Position numbers and translations under genes: made by a program. Shown here one piece after another: positions 44,446 through 54,645 of a stretch of 64,000 nucleotides of DNA. This DNA is from Lachnospiraceae bacterium. Its GTDB lineage: Bacteria > Bacillota > Clostridia > Lachnospirales > Lachnospiraceae. Numbering within the stretch: the first letter of the stretch is position 1; each line of letters starts with the position of its first letter. The DNA lies in contig JAFQLS010000002.1 of the NCBI GenBank assembly GCA_017396555.1, forward strand, positions 1 to 64,000, in the 5' to 3' direction. The notes under the pieces were generated by a model. It ran no database searches, had not been told where the DNA came from, and worked only from the letters and a program-made list of their open reading frames with translations.

Positions 44446-44698
44446 TTGTCACACACCTTTCTATACCTTCTTATATTAAGATTATTTTACCATATAAATG
44501 GTTCCTGCTTAACATAAAAACTCATAAAATTAACAACATTTTTTATTATATACCTTCTGAATTTATTAATATCTTCAACATCAATCCGTTTATATATCTT
44601 ATCGTTAGTACTGTAAAGTATTATATCCGATATATAAACTTGGATTACATATATTTTTACTACATTACTTTCTTTAACTAAAAACAAAGAAGTTGTTT
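44446..44698. other. AT-rich intergenic stretch, nothing recognised
   Basis: Very AT-rich sequence upstream of the lipoprotein gene. Open frames of 60-80 codons on both strands lack ribosome sites and have biased composition, so I do not call genes. It must contain the lipoprotein promoter; no convincing pair of boxes was found. Confidence 0.5.
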
Positions 44699-44800
44699 AC
44701 GGACTCCACGCCTGCTACGGGTCACATTGCGACATCTTCCGCTCCGACGCAGTGTGCAGCCCGCCGGAAGCTTTTGATTCATAGAAATTTCCTATGAATT
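44699..44800. repeat. GC-rich structured island, possible intergenic repeat element
   Basis: About 70 bases (44703-44771) are far richer in GC than the surroundings. They contain nested inverted repeats: CACATTGCG (44733 region) with CGCAGTGTG, and CTTCCG with CGGAAG. A second hairpin, ATTCATAG/CTATGAAT, follows (about 44777-44799). It lies directly beyond the tmRNA terminator. A smaller element of similar character lies at 57960-58077. It may be a degenerate member of a palindromic repeat family or a structured RNA. Confidence 0.45.
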
Positions 44801-44847
44801 AAAAAAGCTACAAACTTCAGAAACATTAAATTTCCTAAGTTTGTAGC
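44801..44847 (-). terminator. intrinsic terminator of the tmRNA gene
   Basis: GCTACAAACTT (44807-44817) pairs perfectly with AAGTTTGTAGC (44837-44847). On the minus strand TTTTTTAATTC follows. It begins three bases after the tmRNA 3' CCA. Confidence 0.9.
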
Positions 44848-44850
44848 CTA

Positions 44851-45193
44851 TGGAGCTGAGGGGAATCGAACCCCTGTCCGAAATCTCTTCCATTAAGGCA
44901 TCTCCCACTACAGTCAGTGTATTAACATTCCCTCACTGATACGCCCACTAACAGGCTTATCAGATTAGTAGCTTCATAATTCTTCCGCTATCTCAAAGCT
45001 TTGACAGCGAAGTGCCTCGCAAAGTCGATGCCGAACTCTTAAGCAGCGAGTGACTTAAGGTCGACAGCTGCCATTAGGCAGCGTAAGCAAAATTATCGTT
45101 TGCGTTTATATTTAATTTCGGTTTACTAAGACGGTCCCGACCCGCCAGTGGCTTCCCTAACTTCTAAAACCCCGTCGAAACCAGTACAACCCC
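44851..45193 (-). ncRNA. ssrA: transfer-messenger RNA
   Basis: The 343-nt RNA rescues stalled ribosomes with SmpB. The 5' end GGGGTTGTACTGGTTTCGAC and the 3' end with GGTTCGATTCC (T-loop) and CAGCTCCA form the tRNA-like domain; the acceptor arms pair over seven bases. The reading frame at 45074-45103 encodes tag ANDNFAYAA with resume codon GCA and stop TAA. The gene has its own promoter and terminator. smpB lies about 2.2 kb upstream, separated by two other genes. Confidence 0.97.
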
Positions 45194-45234
45194 TAAAAAG
45201 TTGACTGTTGCAAACGTATTAATTAGGTTTATTC

Positions 45235-45263
45235 ATAATAATACAATTAAATAAAAATATCAA
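45235..45263 (-). promoter_or_regulatory. ssrA: promoter of ssrA
   Basis: On the minus strand TTGATA (45258-45263) and TATTAT (45235-45240) are separated by 17 bases. Initiation near 45228 would leave a leader of about 35 bases before the mature 5' end, to be removed by RNase P. Confidence 0.6.
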
Positions 45264-45298
45264 GTATTTTACTTACATTTACTAATATTTTTTCTAAA

Positions 45299-46243
45299 TC
45301 ACACAAAATTATACTCGTTATACAACCTATTTCTCAATTGCTTATCTGTCAGCATATCCGCTAAGTCTTTATATCTATTTTCTTCTGTTAATTTTTTTAC
45401 CAACTTAGCCAATCTTTCTTCTCCTTCTTCTCTTCCTTCTTCTCTTCCAATATTTCTTTCATCCTTACGAATATCTTGTATAGCCTTGCACACGTTATTT
45501 TCCACCTCCTCTGATATCTCGATTTCAGCATTAACGCATGTATTTAATAATTCAACAGCATCTTTACTTAGAAATATATTTTCTTTGGCGAGAAAATTTT
45601 TTTCAAATTCTTCTCTGTTATCTGCATATGCAATAAACTTAAAAACATTACCCAACTCTGTCTTAAATTTATTAAAATCATCTATTTCACCGGGTACAAT
45701 TAAATTCAACCAATAATTAGGAACATATTCCAACAATTCTTTGTCTTCTACATCCAACATCTCATGCAAACTTCTCATACCATCCCATGAACCCGAATTC
45801 CAATATACAGTTATTGTAATAACCGGTATCAATTTACCATATTTGCTAAATCTTGATATATATTCTGCACCTGTTAAATCTTTTTTCTCGTTATTGTTCC
45901 TAGTCCTTTCATCAACTTGAGCCGAATAATTAAGAGCATCATATACCATATTTCTAATAACCATAGCATAATGAACCTCTGCCTGATTCTCTATTCCAAT
46001 AATCATATAAGAAATTCCTTTAGATGTCTTAACAACACATCTTTTAATAGTATCTCTTAACTTCTGCACCGATATCATTTTATTCTTTTTTTCTTTAAAT
46101 GTAAGTAATTCTGTTATATCCCTATCTTCTAATTCTTCAGCTTTTATAACAGATTCTCCATTAAATAAATAATAATTACATACATCTGCAAATTTATCAT
46201 TATGTCTTATATACTTCTTAGTAACTGCATCAATTCCTCCCAA
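45299..46243 (-). CDS. Rpn-family recombination-promoting nuclease (PD-(D/E)XK transposase-like)
   Basis: The 314-residue protein is typical of the family. The N-terminal KYIRHNDKFADVCNYYLFNG is followed by a PD-(D/E)XK core with IGIENQAEVHYAM (ExQ-type) and PVITITVYWNSGSWDG. The tail is Glu/Arg-rich (GREEGREEGEERLAKL) as usual. Rpn proteins are DNA endonucleases that promote RecA-independent recombination and are found in multiple copies in Clostridia genomes. The start is TTG at 46243, eight bases after AAAGGGG; no in-frame ATG fits. It lies between smpB/patatin and ssrA, suggesting insertion there. Confidence 0.85.
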   Translation of the reverse strand: MGGIDAVTKKYIRHNDKFADVCNYYLFNGESVIKAEELEDRDITELLTFKEKKNKMISVQKLRDTIKRCVVKTSKGISYMIIGIENQAEVHYAMVIRNMVYDALNYSAQVDERTRNNNEKKDLTGAEYISRFSKYGKLIPVITITVYWNSGSWDGMRSLHEMLDVEDKELLEYVPNYWLNLIVPGEIDDFNKFKTELGNVFKFIAYADNREEFEKNFLAKENIFLSKDAVELLNTCVNAEIEISEEVENNVCKAIQDIRKDERNIGREEGREEGEERLAKLVKKLTEENRYKDLADMLTDKQLRNRLYNEYNFV

Positions 46244-46354
46244 TAAGCGTTCCCCTTTCTATTGTCTATATTTAATATTTTTATTATATTATAGCACAAT
46301 ATACATTCGTTGTCTATGTTTAAAATATTATATTTCTAATATGTATTGTTTTTC

Positions 46355-46401
46355 AAAAAAACTAAGTGCTAAACCATTACACTTATTCATTGGTTTAGCA
46401 C
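46355..46401 (-). terminator. intrinsic terminator of the rnr-smpB-patatin unit
   Basis: GTGCTAAACCA (46366-46376) pairs perfectly with TGGTTTAGCAC (46391-46401). On the minus strand TTAGTTTTTTTG follows. It is 15 bases after the patatin stop. Confidence 0.9.
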
Positions 46402-46415
46402 CTATTTTTAGACAC

Positions 46416-47360
46416 TTATAAATTTATATCATATTTATCAAAATATGCATTTACACTACTTACTTCATTCTCGATATAACTACCAATAGCGTCTACTTTA
46501 TATTTATTGCAAAATTGCCTATACTCTTCATCCGCCATTTCCATCATTTTAAGTTTAAATGCAGGGCTATCATAAGCAGCATCGTTATAATACTTAATAA
46601 ATCTCTTGGCTTCAGTATATCCCATTTCCATTCTGATATTAGCACCTGTACTGCTAAAATCAAGAGTTCCTCTTATCAAATCCCCCAAATCTCTGCTTGG
46701 TCGAATCTCAAAGAAATTAGCATTCGGAAATCTGTCATATGCAATCTTAGTATTTGGAGATAACATAATCACAATAAAATTTCTAATACCCTCATCATAT
46801 AAAGGCTTAATTGGAAGATTATCTGTTAATCCTCCATCTCTATATATGTAGTCGCCAATCTTTACAGGTTCATATACAATTGGCAATGCAGAAGATGCGA
46901 GTAAAACATCCTTAACAACCTCAAAATCAAGATTATTAATCTTTATATATTCGCATTCCATTTCTTTCATTGTCATATCCTTGTATCTGCTAAGTGAAGC
47001 GTACATAGGAGTTGTCTCTCCCATCAACTTATCTCTGTTAATATTACCTTCAATAATTTGTAGCAAACCATCACGACTAATAAACCCTTCTATTCCATCA
47101 AACATTTTATCTGTTTCAATTTCAAGAAACTGATTTGGCGAAATACTTTTCCATACAGATTCAACCATTTCAATATTACCCATGTCAAAAAGTGCCATAT
47201 TAAGGGCTCCAACACTAGCTCCGGACACAGCAACAATGTTCTTATCAAGTCCTGTCTCGACTAATGCCTTATATGCACCAACCTGATAAGCACCTTTCCC
47301 ACCACCTCCGGCAAGTACCAAGCCCCATTTCTTTTCCATTAATTCAGCAATCCCTGGCAT
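46416..47360 (-). CDS. patatin-like phospholipase
   Basis: The 314-residue acyl hydrolase has the oxyanion-hole motif GGGGKGAYQVGAYKAL (about 18-33), nucleophile elbow SGASVGALN (Ser about 46) and the catalytic DGG motif in YIYRDGGLTDNLPI (about 173). The Ser-Asp dyad is therefore intact. It is the last gene of the unit rnr-smpB-patatin. It may be a lysophospholipase-type enzyme like YchK/RssA; the substrate is not known. Confidence 0.9.
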   Translation of the reverse strand: MPGIAELMEKKWGLVLAGGGGKGAYQVGAYKALVETGLDKNIVAVSGASVGALNMALFDMGNIEMVESVWKSISPNQFLEIETDKMFDGIEGFISRDGLLQIIEGNINRDKLMGETTPMYASLSRYKDMTMKEMECEYIKINNLDFEVVKDVLLASSALPIVYEPVKIGDYIYRDGGLTDNLPIKPLYDEGIRNFIVIMLSPNTKIAYDRFPNANFFEIRPSRDLGDLIRGTLDFSSTGANIRMEMGYTEAKRFIKYYNDAAYDSPAFKLKMMEMADEEYRQFCNKYKVDAIGSYIENEVSSVNAYFDKYDINL

Positions 47361-47384
47361 ATTACTAATCCTCCATCATATTAA

Positions 47385-47855
47385 TCATCCAAGATTTCTT
47401 ATCTTAAATTCCTTCTCTGCCTCTCTTCTCTGATCCTTCTTAGCAATATCCTGCCTCTTATCATAGAGTTTCTTACCCTTCGCAAGACCAACCTCAACCT
47501 TAACAAGACTTCCTTTAAAATATACTTTTGTCGGAACCAGCGTATATCCCTTCTCAGTCATTTTACCCATAATCTTGTTAATCTCATATCTGTGAAGCAT
47601 TAACTTCTTAATCCTTAGAGGGTCTTTATTAAATATGTTACCCTTTTCATAAGGACTAATATGCATATTATAGACAAACACCTCTCCATTTTCTATTCGT
47701 ATAAATGATTCCTTTATACTACATTTTCCCATTCTAAGAGACTTTACCTCTGTCCCATGAAGGCAGATTCCTGCCTCATAGGTTGCCTCTATAAAATAAT
47801 CATGATATGCCTTCTTATTATTAGCTATCAATTTAATTGATTCTTTACTGCTCAT
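47385..47855 (-). CDS. smpB: SsrA-binding protein
   Basis: SmpB binds the tmRNA tRNA-like domain and brings it to stalled ribosomes. The 156-residue protein shows [31 protein letters not shown]-type core elements (I list: [21 protein letters not shown]-like tail [14 protein letters not shown]). I start it at ATG 47855 with GAGGAAA upstream, giving the standard length; it overlaps the rnr stop by 11 bases. The classical rnr-smpB-ssrA order is kept apart from two inserted genes. Confidence 0.96.
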   Translation of the reverse strand: MSSKESIKLIANNKKAYHDYFIEATYEAGICLHGTEVKSLRMGKCSIKESFIRIENGEVFVYNMHISPYEKGNIFNKDPLRIKKLMLHRYEINKIMGKMTEKGYTLVPTKVYFKGSLVKVEVGLAKGKKLYDKRQDIAKKDQRREAEKEFKIRNLG

Positions 47856-49986
47856 TTTCCTCTTCCTCAAATAATTCAAAATCTATCTGTCTTAAAAGCC
47901 TGTCAGTTCCGGCAACAACCACCTTCAGTTTCTGACCAAGCTTAAAAGTTCTCTTTGTGGTTTCACCCACTAATTCATAATGTTCCTCATCATAATAGTA
48001 ATAATCATCCTTGATGTTGGTTATTCTAACCATACCTTCTACAGTATTAGGCAACTCAACATACATTCCCCAATTAGTTATACTTGAAACTACACCTTCA
48101 AATATTTCTCCATGGTGTTTTTCCATATATTCAACCATCTTAAGCTTATCTGTATCTCGCTCAGCATCATCAGCCCTACGTTCCATCATACTACTTTGCT
48201 CTGCAACACCATTTAAAATCCTCTCATAATGCTTAATTCTCTTATCTGTAAGCCCGCCACGAAGATTTTCCTTTATAATTCTATGAATCTGCAAATCAGG
48301 ATATCTTCTGATTGGCGAAGTAAAATGACAATAATACTTAGTCGCAAGACCAAAATGTCCCGTACTTGATGTCGTATATTTAGCCTGTTTCATAGAACGG
48401 AGTGTTATTCTGCTAATTAATGCTTCTTCAGGTGTGCCTTCTACCTTATCAATAAGTTTTTGTAATTCCTTTGGATGAATATCCTCTTGTGTCATCTTAA
48501 TTGCATATCCAAAGTTATTAATAAACATACCAAGCTTCATAATTTTCTCTGGATCAGGAGTATCATGAGTACGATACACAAATGGTAGTTCCTGCCAGAA
48601 GAAATCCTCTGCAATTGTTTCATTTGCTGCAAGCATAAAATCTTCTATTATCTTAGTAGCCACATTTCTCTCATATGGAATAATATCCTGTGGGACACCT
48701 TTTTCATCAAGAATTATCTTGCTCTCTGGAAATTCAAAATCAATTGCACCGCGTTTCATTCTTCTTTCTCGAAGAATTGTTGATAACTCTTCCATAAGCT
48801 TAAACATAGGAATTAATTCCTTGTATTCTTCTATTTCCTTTTCATCATTATCTACAAGTATCTTTTTAACGCTTGTATAACTCATTCTTCTATCAATTCT
48901 GAGTACTGTCTCCGCAATCTTATGCCCAATTATATTTCCCTTAGCATCAATATCCATAATACAGCTAAGTGCTAATCTGTCTACACCTGCATTAAGCGAA
49001 CAAATTCCGTTAGAAAGCTTGTGTGGAAGCATAGGAATAACTCTGTCAACAAGATAGACACTTGTACCTCTCTTAAGTGCTTCCTTATCCAGCGGACTAT
49101 TTTCTGTAACATAGTGAGTAACATCCGCAATGTGCACACCCAGTTTATATTTATCACCATTTTTAATGATTGAAATTGCATCATCAAGGTCTTTTGCATC
49201 TTCTCCATCAATAGTAACCATCTGCCAGTCTCTAATATCAAGCCTGCCAGCAAAATCTTTTGACTCCACCTCTGATGGAATTTCAGATACCTGTTTCATC
49301 ACATCCTCTGGGAAATCCGTAGGCAAACCAAACCCCTTTACAATAGACATAATATCCGTACCAGGGTCATTAACGTGACCTATTATTTCCTTTATATTGC
49401 CTTCTGGTTTCTTATTTTTTGAACCATAATCGGTGATATGAACCACAACCTTGTGACCGGTAACGGCTCCCTTTGTCTTTTCTTCCGGAATAAATATATC
49501 CTTACCCATCTTGGTATTATCAGGAACAACAAATCCAAAACCTTTTCCCTTTTGAAAGGTTCCTACTACATCTGTTAATTCATGTGCAAGTATCTTAACA
49601 ACTTCGCCCTCGCGTCTTCTTCCTTCTCGTCCATCCCTAATAACTACCTGAACTGTATCTCCATGTATAGCTCCTGCAGTTGCACTCCCTGGAATAAATA
49701 CATCTTCTCCTTCTCCTTCAATACGCACGAATCCAAAGCCTCTGCTATTACCCTCAAACACTCCGGTAAGAATCAAAGAACTCATTTTGCTATATTTTCC
49801 TTTTTTAGAAATTCCAATTTTACCTTCCGCAACAAGAGCATCCAAAACCTCCACCAATTCATCTCTGTCTTCTCTTGACACATTAAGCAAAATGGCAAGT
49901 TCCTTTACTTTCATAGGTACGTAATGCTCATCATTAATGATGTCCAAAATTATTTGTTTTCTCTCTTTTAATCTAGCCTCGTCCAT
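47845..49986 (-). CDS. rnr: ribonuclease R
   Basis: A 713-residue 3'-5' exoribonuclease of the RNB family that degrades structured RNA and works with tmRNA on non-stop messages. It has an N-terminal winged helix (about 1-60) and cold-shock domains (about 65-220; [34 protein letters not shown]). The RNB catalytic domain (about 245-575) has the metal aspartates in [14 protein letters not shown], and an S1 domain lies at about 620-705. I prefer ATG 49986 (GGTGAT upstream) over an in-frame codon four residues earlier. Confidence 0.95.
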   Translation of the reverse strand: MDEARLKERKQIILDIINDEHYVPMKVKELAILLNVSREDRDELVEVLDALVAEGKIGISKKGKYSKMSSLILTGVFEGNSRGFGFVRIEGEGEDVFIPGSATAGAIHGDTVQVVIRDGREGRRREGEVVKILAHELTDVVGTFQKGKGFGFVVPDNTKMGKDIFIPEEKTKGAVTGHKVVVHITDYGSKNKKPEGNIKEIIGHVNDPGTDIMSIVKGFGLPTDFPEDVMKQVSEIPSEVESKDFAGRLDIRDWQMVTIDGEDAKDLDDAISIIKNGDKYKLGVHIADVTHYVTENSPLDKEALKRGTSVYLVDRVIPMLPHKLSNGICSLNAGVDRLALSCIMDIDAKGNIIGHKIAETVLRIDRRMSYTSVKKILVDNDEKEIEEYKELIPMFKLMEELSTILRERRMKRGAIDFEFPESKIILDEKGVPQDIIPYERNVATKIIEDFMLAANETIAEDFFWQELPFVYRTHDTPDPEKIMKLGMFINNFGYAIKMTQEDIHPKELQKLIDKVEGTPEEALISRITLRSMKQAKYTTSSTGHFGLATKYYCHFTSPIRRYPDLQIHRIIKENLRGGLTDKRIKHYERILNGVAEQSSMMERRADDAERDTDKLKMVEYMEKHHGEIFEGVVSSITNWGMYVELPNTVEGMVRITNIKDDYYYYDEEHYELVGETTKRTFKLGQKLKVVVAGTDRLLRQIDFELFEEEENEQ

Positions 49987-50052
49987 ACATATCACCATAC
50001 CTTTCCCTTATCCATATTTTACCACACAACCTCACCAAATAATAGTTATTTG

Positions 50053-50090
50053 TATAAAAAATAAAAGGTACTCCTTTTCAGGAATACCTT
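50053..50090 (-). terminator. intrinsic terminator after secG
   Basis: AAGGTACTCCT (50065-50075) pairs with AGGAATACCTT (50080-50090), with one mismatch. On the minus strand TTATTTTTTATA follows. It lies 14 bases after the secG stop and isolates rnr from the eno-secG unit. Confidence 0.8.
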
Positions 50091-50103
50091 GAATAATCTA
50101 TGA

Positions 50104-50343
50104 TTATTTAACCCACTTAGATGCAAGTATTGCAGCTAGAACAAAGAATACAAATGCAAGAATCTTTGTTAAAAGTTCAAGCTTTCCTTCCTTGGAACGT
50201 CCTTTATTCTTTCCCCAATATGTGTCTGTAGAACCTCCACCTATTGCACCAAGACCAGCTGATTTACCTTCCTGAAGTAATACAAGAGTAGTCAATACTA
50301 TTGAAACAACTATCATAACGATAGATAAAATCTTTACTAACAT
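50104..50343 (-). CDS. secG: preprotein translocase subunit SecG
   Basis: The 79-residue protein has two membrane helices (about 2-22 and 55-75) flanking a polar loop with LLQEGKSAGLGAIGGGSTDTYWG (the conserved LLQEGK and GxGxx elements). It is part of the SecYEG channel. The start at ATG 50343 follows AGGAGGTG and gives the usual length; the longer frame upstream is not needed. Position between eno and rnr is common in Clostridia. Confidence 0.93.
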   Translation of the reverse strand: MLVKILSIVMIVVSIVLTTLVLLQEGKSAGLGAIGGGSTDTYWGKNKGRSKEGKLELLTKILAFVFFVLAAILASKWVK

Positions 50344-50411
50344 GAATACACCTCCTATTCGCTCAATTACACCATATTTTAGCACATAGAAGATATATAA
50401 TCAAGCTATTT

Positions 50412-51680
50412 TTATTGTATTTCTTCTTGAATTTTTAACAAACGATTATATTTAGCTGTTCTTTCACCTCTGCAAGGAGCTCCCGTCTTAATAAAACCTG
50501 TATTTAATCCAACTGATAAATCCGCAATAATTGTATCTTCTGTCTCTCCTGAACGATGTGACATTATCGTTTTATAGCCATTATCTTTTGCTAATTTTAT
50601 AGCATTCATTGTCTCTGTCAATGTTCCAATTTGATTTGGTTTAATCAGGATAGCATTTGCACACCCCTCATCAATACCCTTTTGCAAACGTTCTGTATTA
50701 GTAACAAATAAATCATCACCTACAAGCATTATCTTATCACCCAAACGTTTTGTAAGCTTCTTCCAGCCTTCCCAGTCCTCTTCATCAAGACCATCCTCCA
50801 ATGATATTATTGGAAAATGATTGACAAGCTTCTCATAATAATCAATCATTTCGTCAGCATCTCTGGCAACCCCTTTTTCAAGGACTTTACTTTCACCCGG
50901 GAATACATACCTCTTTAAGTTAGAATCATATAACTCACTTGCTGCTGCATCAATTGCAATAGATATATCCTTACCTGTTTCATACCCTGCAATCTTAACT
51001 GCCTCACATATAAAGGTTAACACCTCAACAGCATCCTTAAGATTTGGTGCAAAGCCACCTTCATCACCAACACCGGTTGACATTCCCTTTTTAACTAAAA
51101 GCTTCTTAAGACACTGATATACTTCACAGCACATTCTTAAACCTTCCTTAAAATTAGGTGCTCCTATTGGCATAATCATAAATTCCTGAAAATCAACCGT
51201 GTTATCTGCGTGCTTACCTCCATTTAAAATGTTCATCATAGGTATAGGAAGTGTTTTACCATTAATACCACCAATATATCTGTATAATGGCATTTCATAT
51301 TTCTTTGCTGCCGCATCTGCTATTGCAAGTGACACACCTAGCATCGCGTTCGCTCCAAGATTACTTTTATTTGGTGTCTCGTCTAAAGTAAGCATAAGCT
51401 TATCAAGCATCTCCTGTCTAGTAACCTTTACACCCTTTAAACCCTTATTTATAACAGTTTCAATGTTAGTAACAGCATTTTCTACACCTTGCTTAAAAAA
51501 TCTATCTGTTCCATCTCTAAGCTCAACTGCCTCATATTTTCCTGTAGATGCACCCGAAGGCACACAGGCACATCCTGTAGTTCCATCTAACAATTCAACC
51601 TCTGCCAAAACTGTAGGATTTCCTCTCGAATCAATTATTTCTCGTCCTCGTATTTCAGTTATTTCTAAAAATTTATGCAT
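50412..51680 (-). CDS. eno: enolase
   Basis: Converts 2-phosphoglycerate to phosphoenolpyruvate. The 422-residue protein shows [15 protein letters not shown] at the start, the metal ligands in [21 protein letters not shown] and [11 protein letters not shown], and the catalytic Lys and substrate loop in LIKPNQIGT and [11 protein letters not shown] start it at ATG 51680, nine bases after GGAGG. The 54 upstream in-frame bases include an AT-rich hairpin, not protein. It lies 60 bases after the CapA-like gene. Confidence 0.97.
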   Translation of the reverse strand: MHKFLEITEIRGREIIDSRGNPTVLAEVELLDGTTGCACVPSGASTGKYEAVELRDGTDRFFKQGVENAVTNIETVINKGLKGVKVTRQEMLDKLMLTLDETPNKSNLGANAMLGVSLAIADAAAKKYEMPLYRYIGGINGKTLPIPMMNILNGGKHADNTVDFQEFMIMPIGAPNFKEGLRMCCEVYQCLKKLLVKKGMSTGVGDEGGFAPNLKDAVEVLTFICEAVKIAGYETGKDISIAIDAAASELYDSNLKRYVFPGESKVLEKGVARDADEMIDYYEKLVNHFPIISLEDGLDEEDWEGWKKLTKRLGDKIMLVGDDLFVTNTERLQKGIDEGCANAILIKPNQIGTLTETMNAIKLAKDNGYKTIMSHRSGETEDTIIADLSVGLNTGFIKTGAPCRGERTAKYNRLLKIQEEIQ

Positions 51681-51740
51681 AAAAAAAGGCCTCCTTATAA
51701 ACTCATATTTATAAGTATGACCTTTTAAGTTCAAAATATA

Positions 51741-52979
51741 CTATTTTATCCAATCTCCAAGAACTTCGTTGGCTGTATTCTGAAGTCGCTCAAGTGAAAA
51801 TGATGAATCAAATCTATTGTAAATATCATGAATCTTTGCCATTTCTTCAGTATAATCACTTAAACGATATGTCTGAATTAAAGGCTTTGCACCACGTCTG
51901 TCATTCTGAGTAACAATAGGAACCATACCTGTATTTTCTTCATCAATATATGTTCCTGTCTCATCTTTGATAATTGTAACAGTTGCCATACCACCAAGCA
52001 CCTCGTTAAGCTCCTGCTGATTTGAAATATAATTACCTACTGAGTAATAGCACAAAGACTTATTTCCTGCTTCTGTTTCAATCCATTCAACCTTCTCAAG
52101 CACATGTGGATGTGCACCAATTATCAAATCTACACCGGCATCCGTAAATATATTTGCCCAGTTTTTCTGCCAGTCAGATGGCTCACCTAACCAATCTTCA
52201 TTTCCCCAATGAGGAAATACAATAACGAAGTCAGCTTCTTCTTTTGCCTTCTGTATTTCACTAACAATAAGTTCTCTATTACTATCGTCAAGAAGATTTA
52301 CTCGATATTCTTCTCCCTCTGGAAGTACATAACCATTAAGTCCATATGTGTAATTGAACATTGCAAACTTGATTCCGTTTTTCTCAATATATTTAGGCTT
52401 ACAAAGTTCTTCTGCTGTTTCGTTAAATCCAAGCATTGTAATGGCATCACCCTTTTTCTTCCAATATTCAATAGTATTGTGAACGCCTTGTATTCTTACA
52501 TCCATTGAATGATTTGTTGCCTGTAAAACTACATCAAATCCAGCATCAACAATTGCATCTCCTACTTCATCAGGCGAATTAAAGTTAGGATATCCGTCAT
52601 ATCCAAGTTCCGGTCCGCCAAGAACACTTTCCTGATTAACCACTGCTATATCTGCAGATTCAAAATCAGACTTCATTATTTCAAATAAAAACTTGAAATC
52701 ATAGCTTCCATCTTCCTGTAATCCTTCAGCAAGCAATGGAGTATGAATAAGAATATCACCAACAGCCACTAATTTGACACTTGTACTCTGAGGCTCTGGT
52801 TCTGTTGTAGGTTCCGTTGTAGGTTCTTCTGTCGTTTTTTCCTCTGTTGATTTAGTTGTAGTCTTTTGAGTTGCAGGCTCTTTGTCTGAAACCTTATAAT
52901 CTGCATAAACAGCAACACCAACTAACGCAATCAAAGAAATCATCAAAACAATTAATAGTGCTTGAAATTTTTTCATCAT
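51741..52979 (-). CDS. CapA-family (PgsA-like) metallophosphatase-fold surface protein
   Basis: The protein of about 412 residues has an N-terminal anchor (about 6-24) and a Thr/Glu/Pro-rich linker (about 35-65). The CapA domain follows (KLVAVGDILIHTPL, AVVNQESVLGG, LQATNHSMD, VIVFPHWGNE, DLIIGAHPHVLEKVE), with the metal-binding residues of the calcineurin-like fold. Relatives take part in poly-gamma-glutamate capsule synthesis, but most family members have unknown substrates. GGAG lies just before tandem ATG codons at 52979 and 52976; either could be the start. Confidence 0.88.
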   Translation of the reverse strand: MMKKFQALLIVLMISLIALVGVAVYADYKVSDKEPATQKTTTKSTEEKTTEEPTTEPTTEPEPQSTSVKLVAVGDILIHTPLLAEGLQEDGSYDFKFLFEIMKSDFESADIAVVNQESVLGGPELGYDGYPNFNSPDEVGDAIVDAGFDVVLQATNHSMDVRIQGVHNTIEYWKKKGDAITMLGFNETAEELCKPKYIEKNGIKFAMFNYTYGLNGYVLPEGEEYRVNLLDDSNRELIVSEIQKAKEEADFVIVFPHWGNEDWLGEPSDWQKNWANIFTDAGVDLIIGAHPHVLEKVEWIETEAGNKSLCYYSVGNYISNQQELNEVLGGMATVTIIKDETGTYIDEENTGMVPIVTQNDRRGAKPLIQTYRLSDYTEEMAKIHDIYNRFDSSFSLERLQNTANEVLGDWIK

Positions 52980-53019
52980 AATCTCCAATCCCTCATCATA
53001 TGTTTTTTACAACAATAAA

Positions 53020-54561
53020 TTATTTAACAATAAGTGACTTACCTGTCATTTCAACAGGCTGCTCTAATCCCATAATCTCAATAAGTGTAGGTACGATATC
53101 TGCAAGACATCCGCCCTCTCTTAACTTATAAACAGGATCAGCATTTACAAGGATAAATGGTACCGGATTAGTTGTATGCGCTGTAAAGCTTGCTCCTGTT
53201 TCATAATCAACAAGCTGCTCTGCGTTACCATGGTCTGCACAAATGAACATCTGTCCATCAACTTCCCTGATAGCCTCTACAGCTCTGCCTACACATTCAT
53301 CCACAGCCTCTACGGCCTTAATTGCAGCTTCTTCAATTCCTGTATGTCCAACCATATCCGGATTAGCAAAGTTAATAATTATTACGTCATATTTCTGGCT
53401 CTTAATAGCCTCTACTAATTTATCACATACCTCGTAGGCACTCATTTCAGGCTTAAGGTCATATGTTGCAACCTCCTTAGGTGAATTAACAAGAATTCTG
53501 TCTTCACCTTCATTTGGTTCTTCCACACCACCGTTAAAGAAGAATGTAACGTGTGCATACTTCTCAGTTTCAGCGATTCTTGCCTGCTTAAGTCCCTTAT
53601 TTGCAAGATATTCACCAAATGTATTAGTTACCTCTACCTTCTTAAATGCGATTAATTTATTTGGAATAGTTACATCATATTCTGTAAAGCATACAAATAC
53701 TACATCAAGTCTGTCTCCTCTATCAAATCCATTGAAATCATCAGCACAAAATGCTCTTGTTATCTGACGTGCTCTATCCGGTCTAAAGTTACAGAATACT
53801 ACTGAATCACCATTCTGTACCACACCAACTGCTGCGCCATCCTTTTCAATAACTGTTGGAAGAACAAATTCATCATTAACATCCTGTTCATACGAGTCTG
53901 CAATTGCCTGTACAGGATCAGTCGCCTTAACGCCTTCACCCTTAGTAATAGCATCATAAGCCTTAACAACTCTATCCCAGTTATTATCTCTATCCATCGC
54001 ATAATAACGCCCAGTAACTGTTGCCACTTCACCAACACCGATTTCAGCCATCTTAGCAACCATCTCTTCCATAAATCCCTTACCTGATGTAGGAGCTGTA
54101 TCTCTACCATCAAGGAATGCATGCATATATACCTTGTTAAGACCAAATCTCTTAGCCATTTCTATCGCACCGTAAATATGTGTATTATGACTATGAACAC
54201 CACCATCTGATAAAAGACCAAATAAGTGAAGAGCACTGTCATTCTTCTTACAATTTTCCATTGCCTTAACTAATTCTTCATTTGTAAAGAATGTTTCGTC
54301 CTGAATTTCTTTTGTAATTCTTGTAAGCTCCTGATATACAATTCTACCAGCACCCATATTAAGATGACCAACCTCTGAGTTACCCATCTGACCATCCGGT
54401 AAACCAACTGCCATACCACTTGCATTTCCCTTTACAAAAGGACATTCAGCCATTAATTTATCTAAAACAGGAGTCTTTCCCTGCGCAACGGCATTTCCCT
54501 TAGCCTCCTCATTTAAACCATATCCATCAAGAATCATTAATACTGTAGGTTTCTTACTCAT
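53020..54561 (-). CDS. gpmI: 2,3-bisphosphoglycerate-independent phosphoglycerate mutase
   Basis: Interconverts 3- and 2-phosphoglycerate with two Mn2+ ions. Of 513 residues, the alkaline-phosphatase-like domain shows LMILDGYG with metal Asp, the phosphoserine in PDGQMGNSEVGHLNMGAGR (Ser about 62), and C-terminal metal ligands in FANPDMVGHTG and ICADHGNAEQ. It has its own promoter and is followed after 40 bases by the CapA-like gene. Confidence 0.96.
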   Translation of the reverse strand: MSKKPTVLMILDGYGLNEEAKGNAVAQGKTPVLDKLMAECPFVKGNASGMAVGLPDGQMGNSEVGHLNMGAGRIVYQELTRITKEIQDETFFTNEELVKAMENCKKNDSALHLFGLLSDGGVHSHNTHIYGAIEMAKRFGLNKVYMHAFLDGRDTAPTSGKGFMEEMVAKMAEIGVGEVATVTGRYYAMDRDNNWDRVVKAYDAITKGEGVKATDPVQAIADSYEQDVNDEFVLPTVIEKDGAAVGVVQNGDSVVFCNFRPDRARQITRAFCADDFNGFDRGDRLDVVFVCFTEYDVTIPNKLIAFKKVEVTNTFGEYLANKGLKQARIAETEKYAHVTFFFNGGVEEPNEGEDRILVNSPKEVATYDLKPEMSAYEVCDKLVEAIKSQKYDVIIINFANPDMVGHTGIEEAAIKAVEAVDECVGRAVEAIREVDGQMFICADHGNAEQLVDYETGASFTAHTTNPVPFILVNADPVYKLREGGCLADIVPTLIEIMGLEQPVEMTGKSLIVK

Positions 54562-54603
54562 TTTAAAATTCTCCTTCTATATAATTTAGCTTTTCACTTG
54601 TAT

Positions 54604-54632
54604 AATATACCTTTTTAATAAAATGTTGTCAA
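54604..54632 (-). promoter_or_regulatory. gpmI: promoter upstream of gpmI
   Basis: On the minus strand a perfect TTGACA (54627-54632) and TATATT (54604-54609) are separated by 17 bases, 42 bases before the gpmI start. It begins right after the TIR gene, so gpmI need not depend on upstream transcription. Confidence 0.65.
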
Positions 54633-54645
54633 TTAGATAAAACAA

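Noticed and set aside
44487-44687. 66-codon minus-strand frame and an overlapping 83-codon plus-strand frame
   Set aside because: They start at unsupported codons without ribosome sites, lie in very AT-rich sequence and have biased Ile/Tyr/Asn composition.
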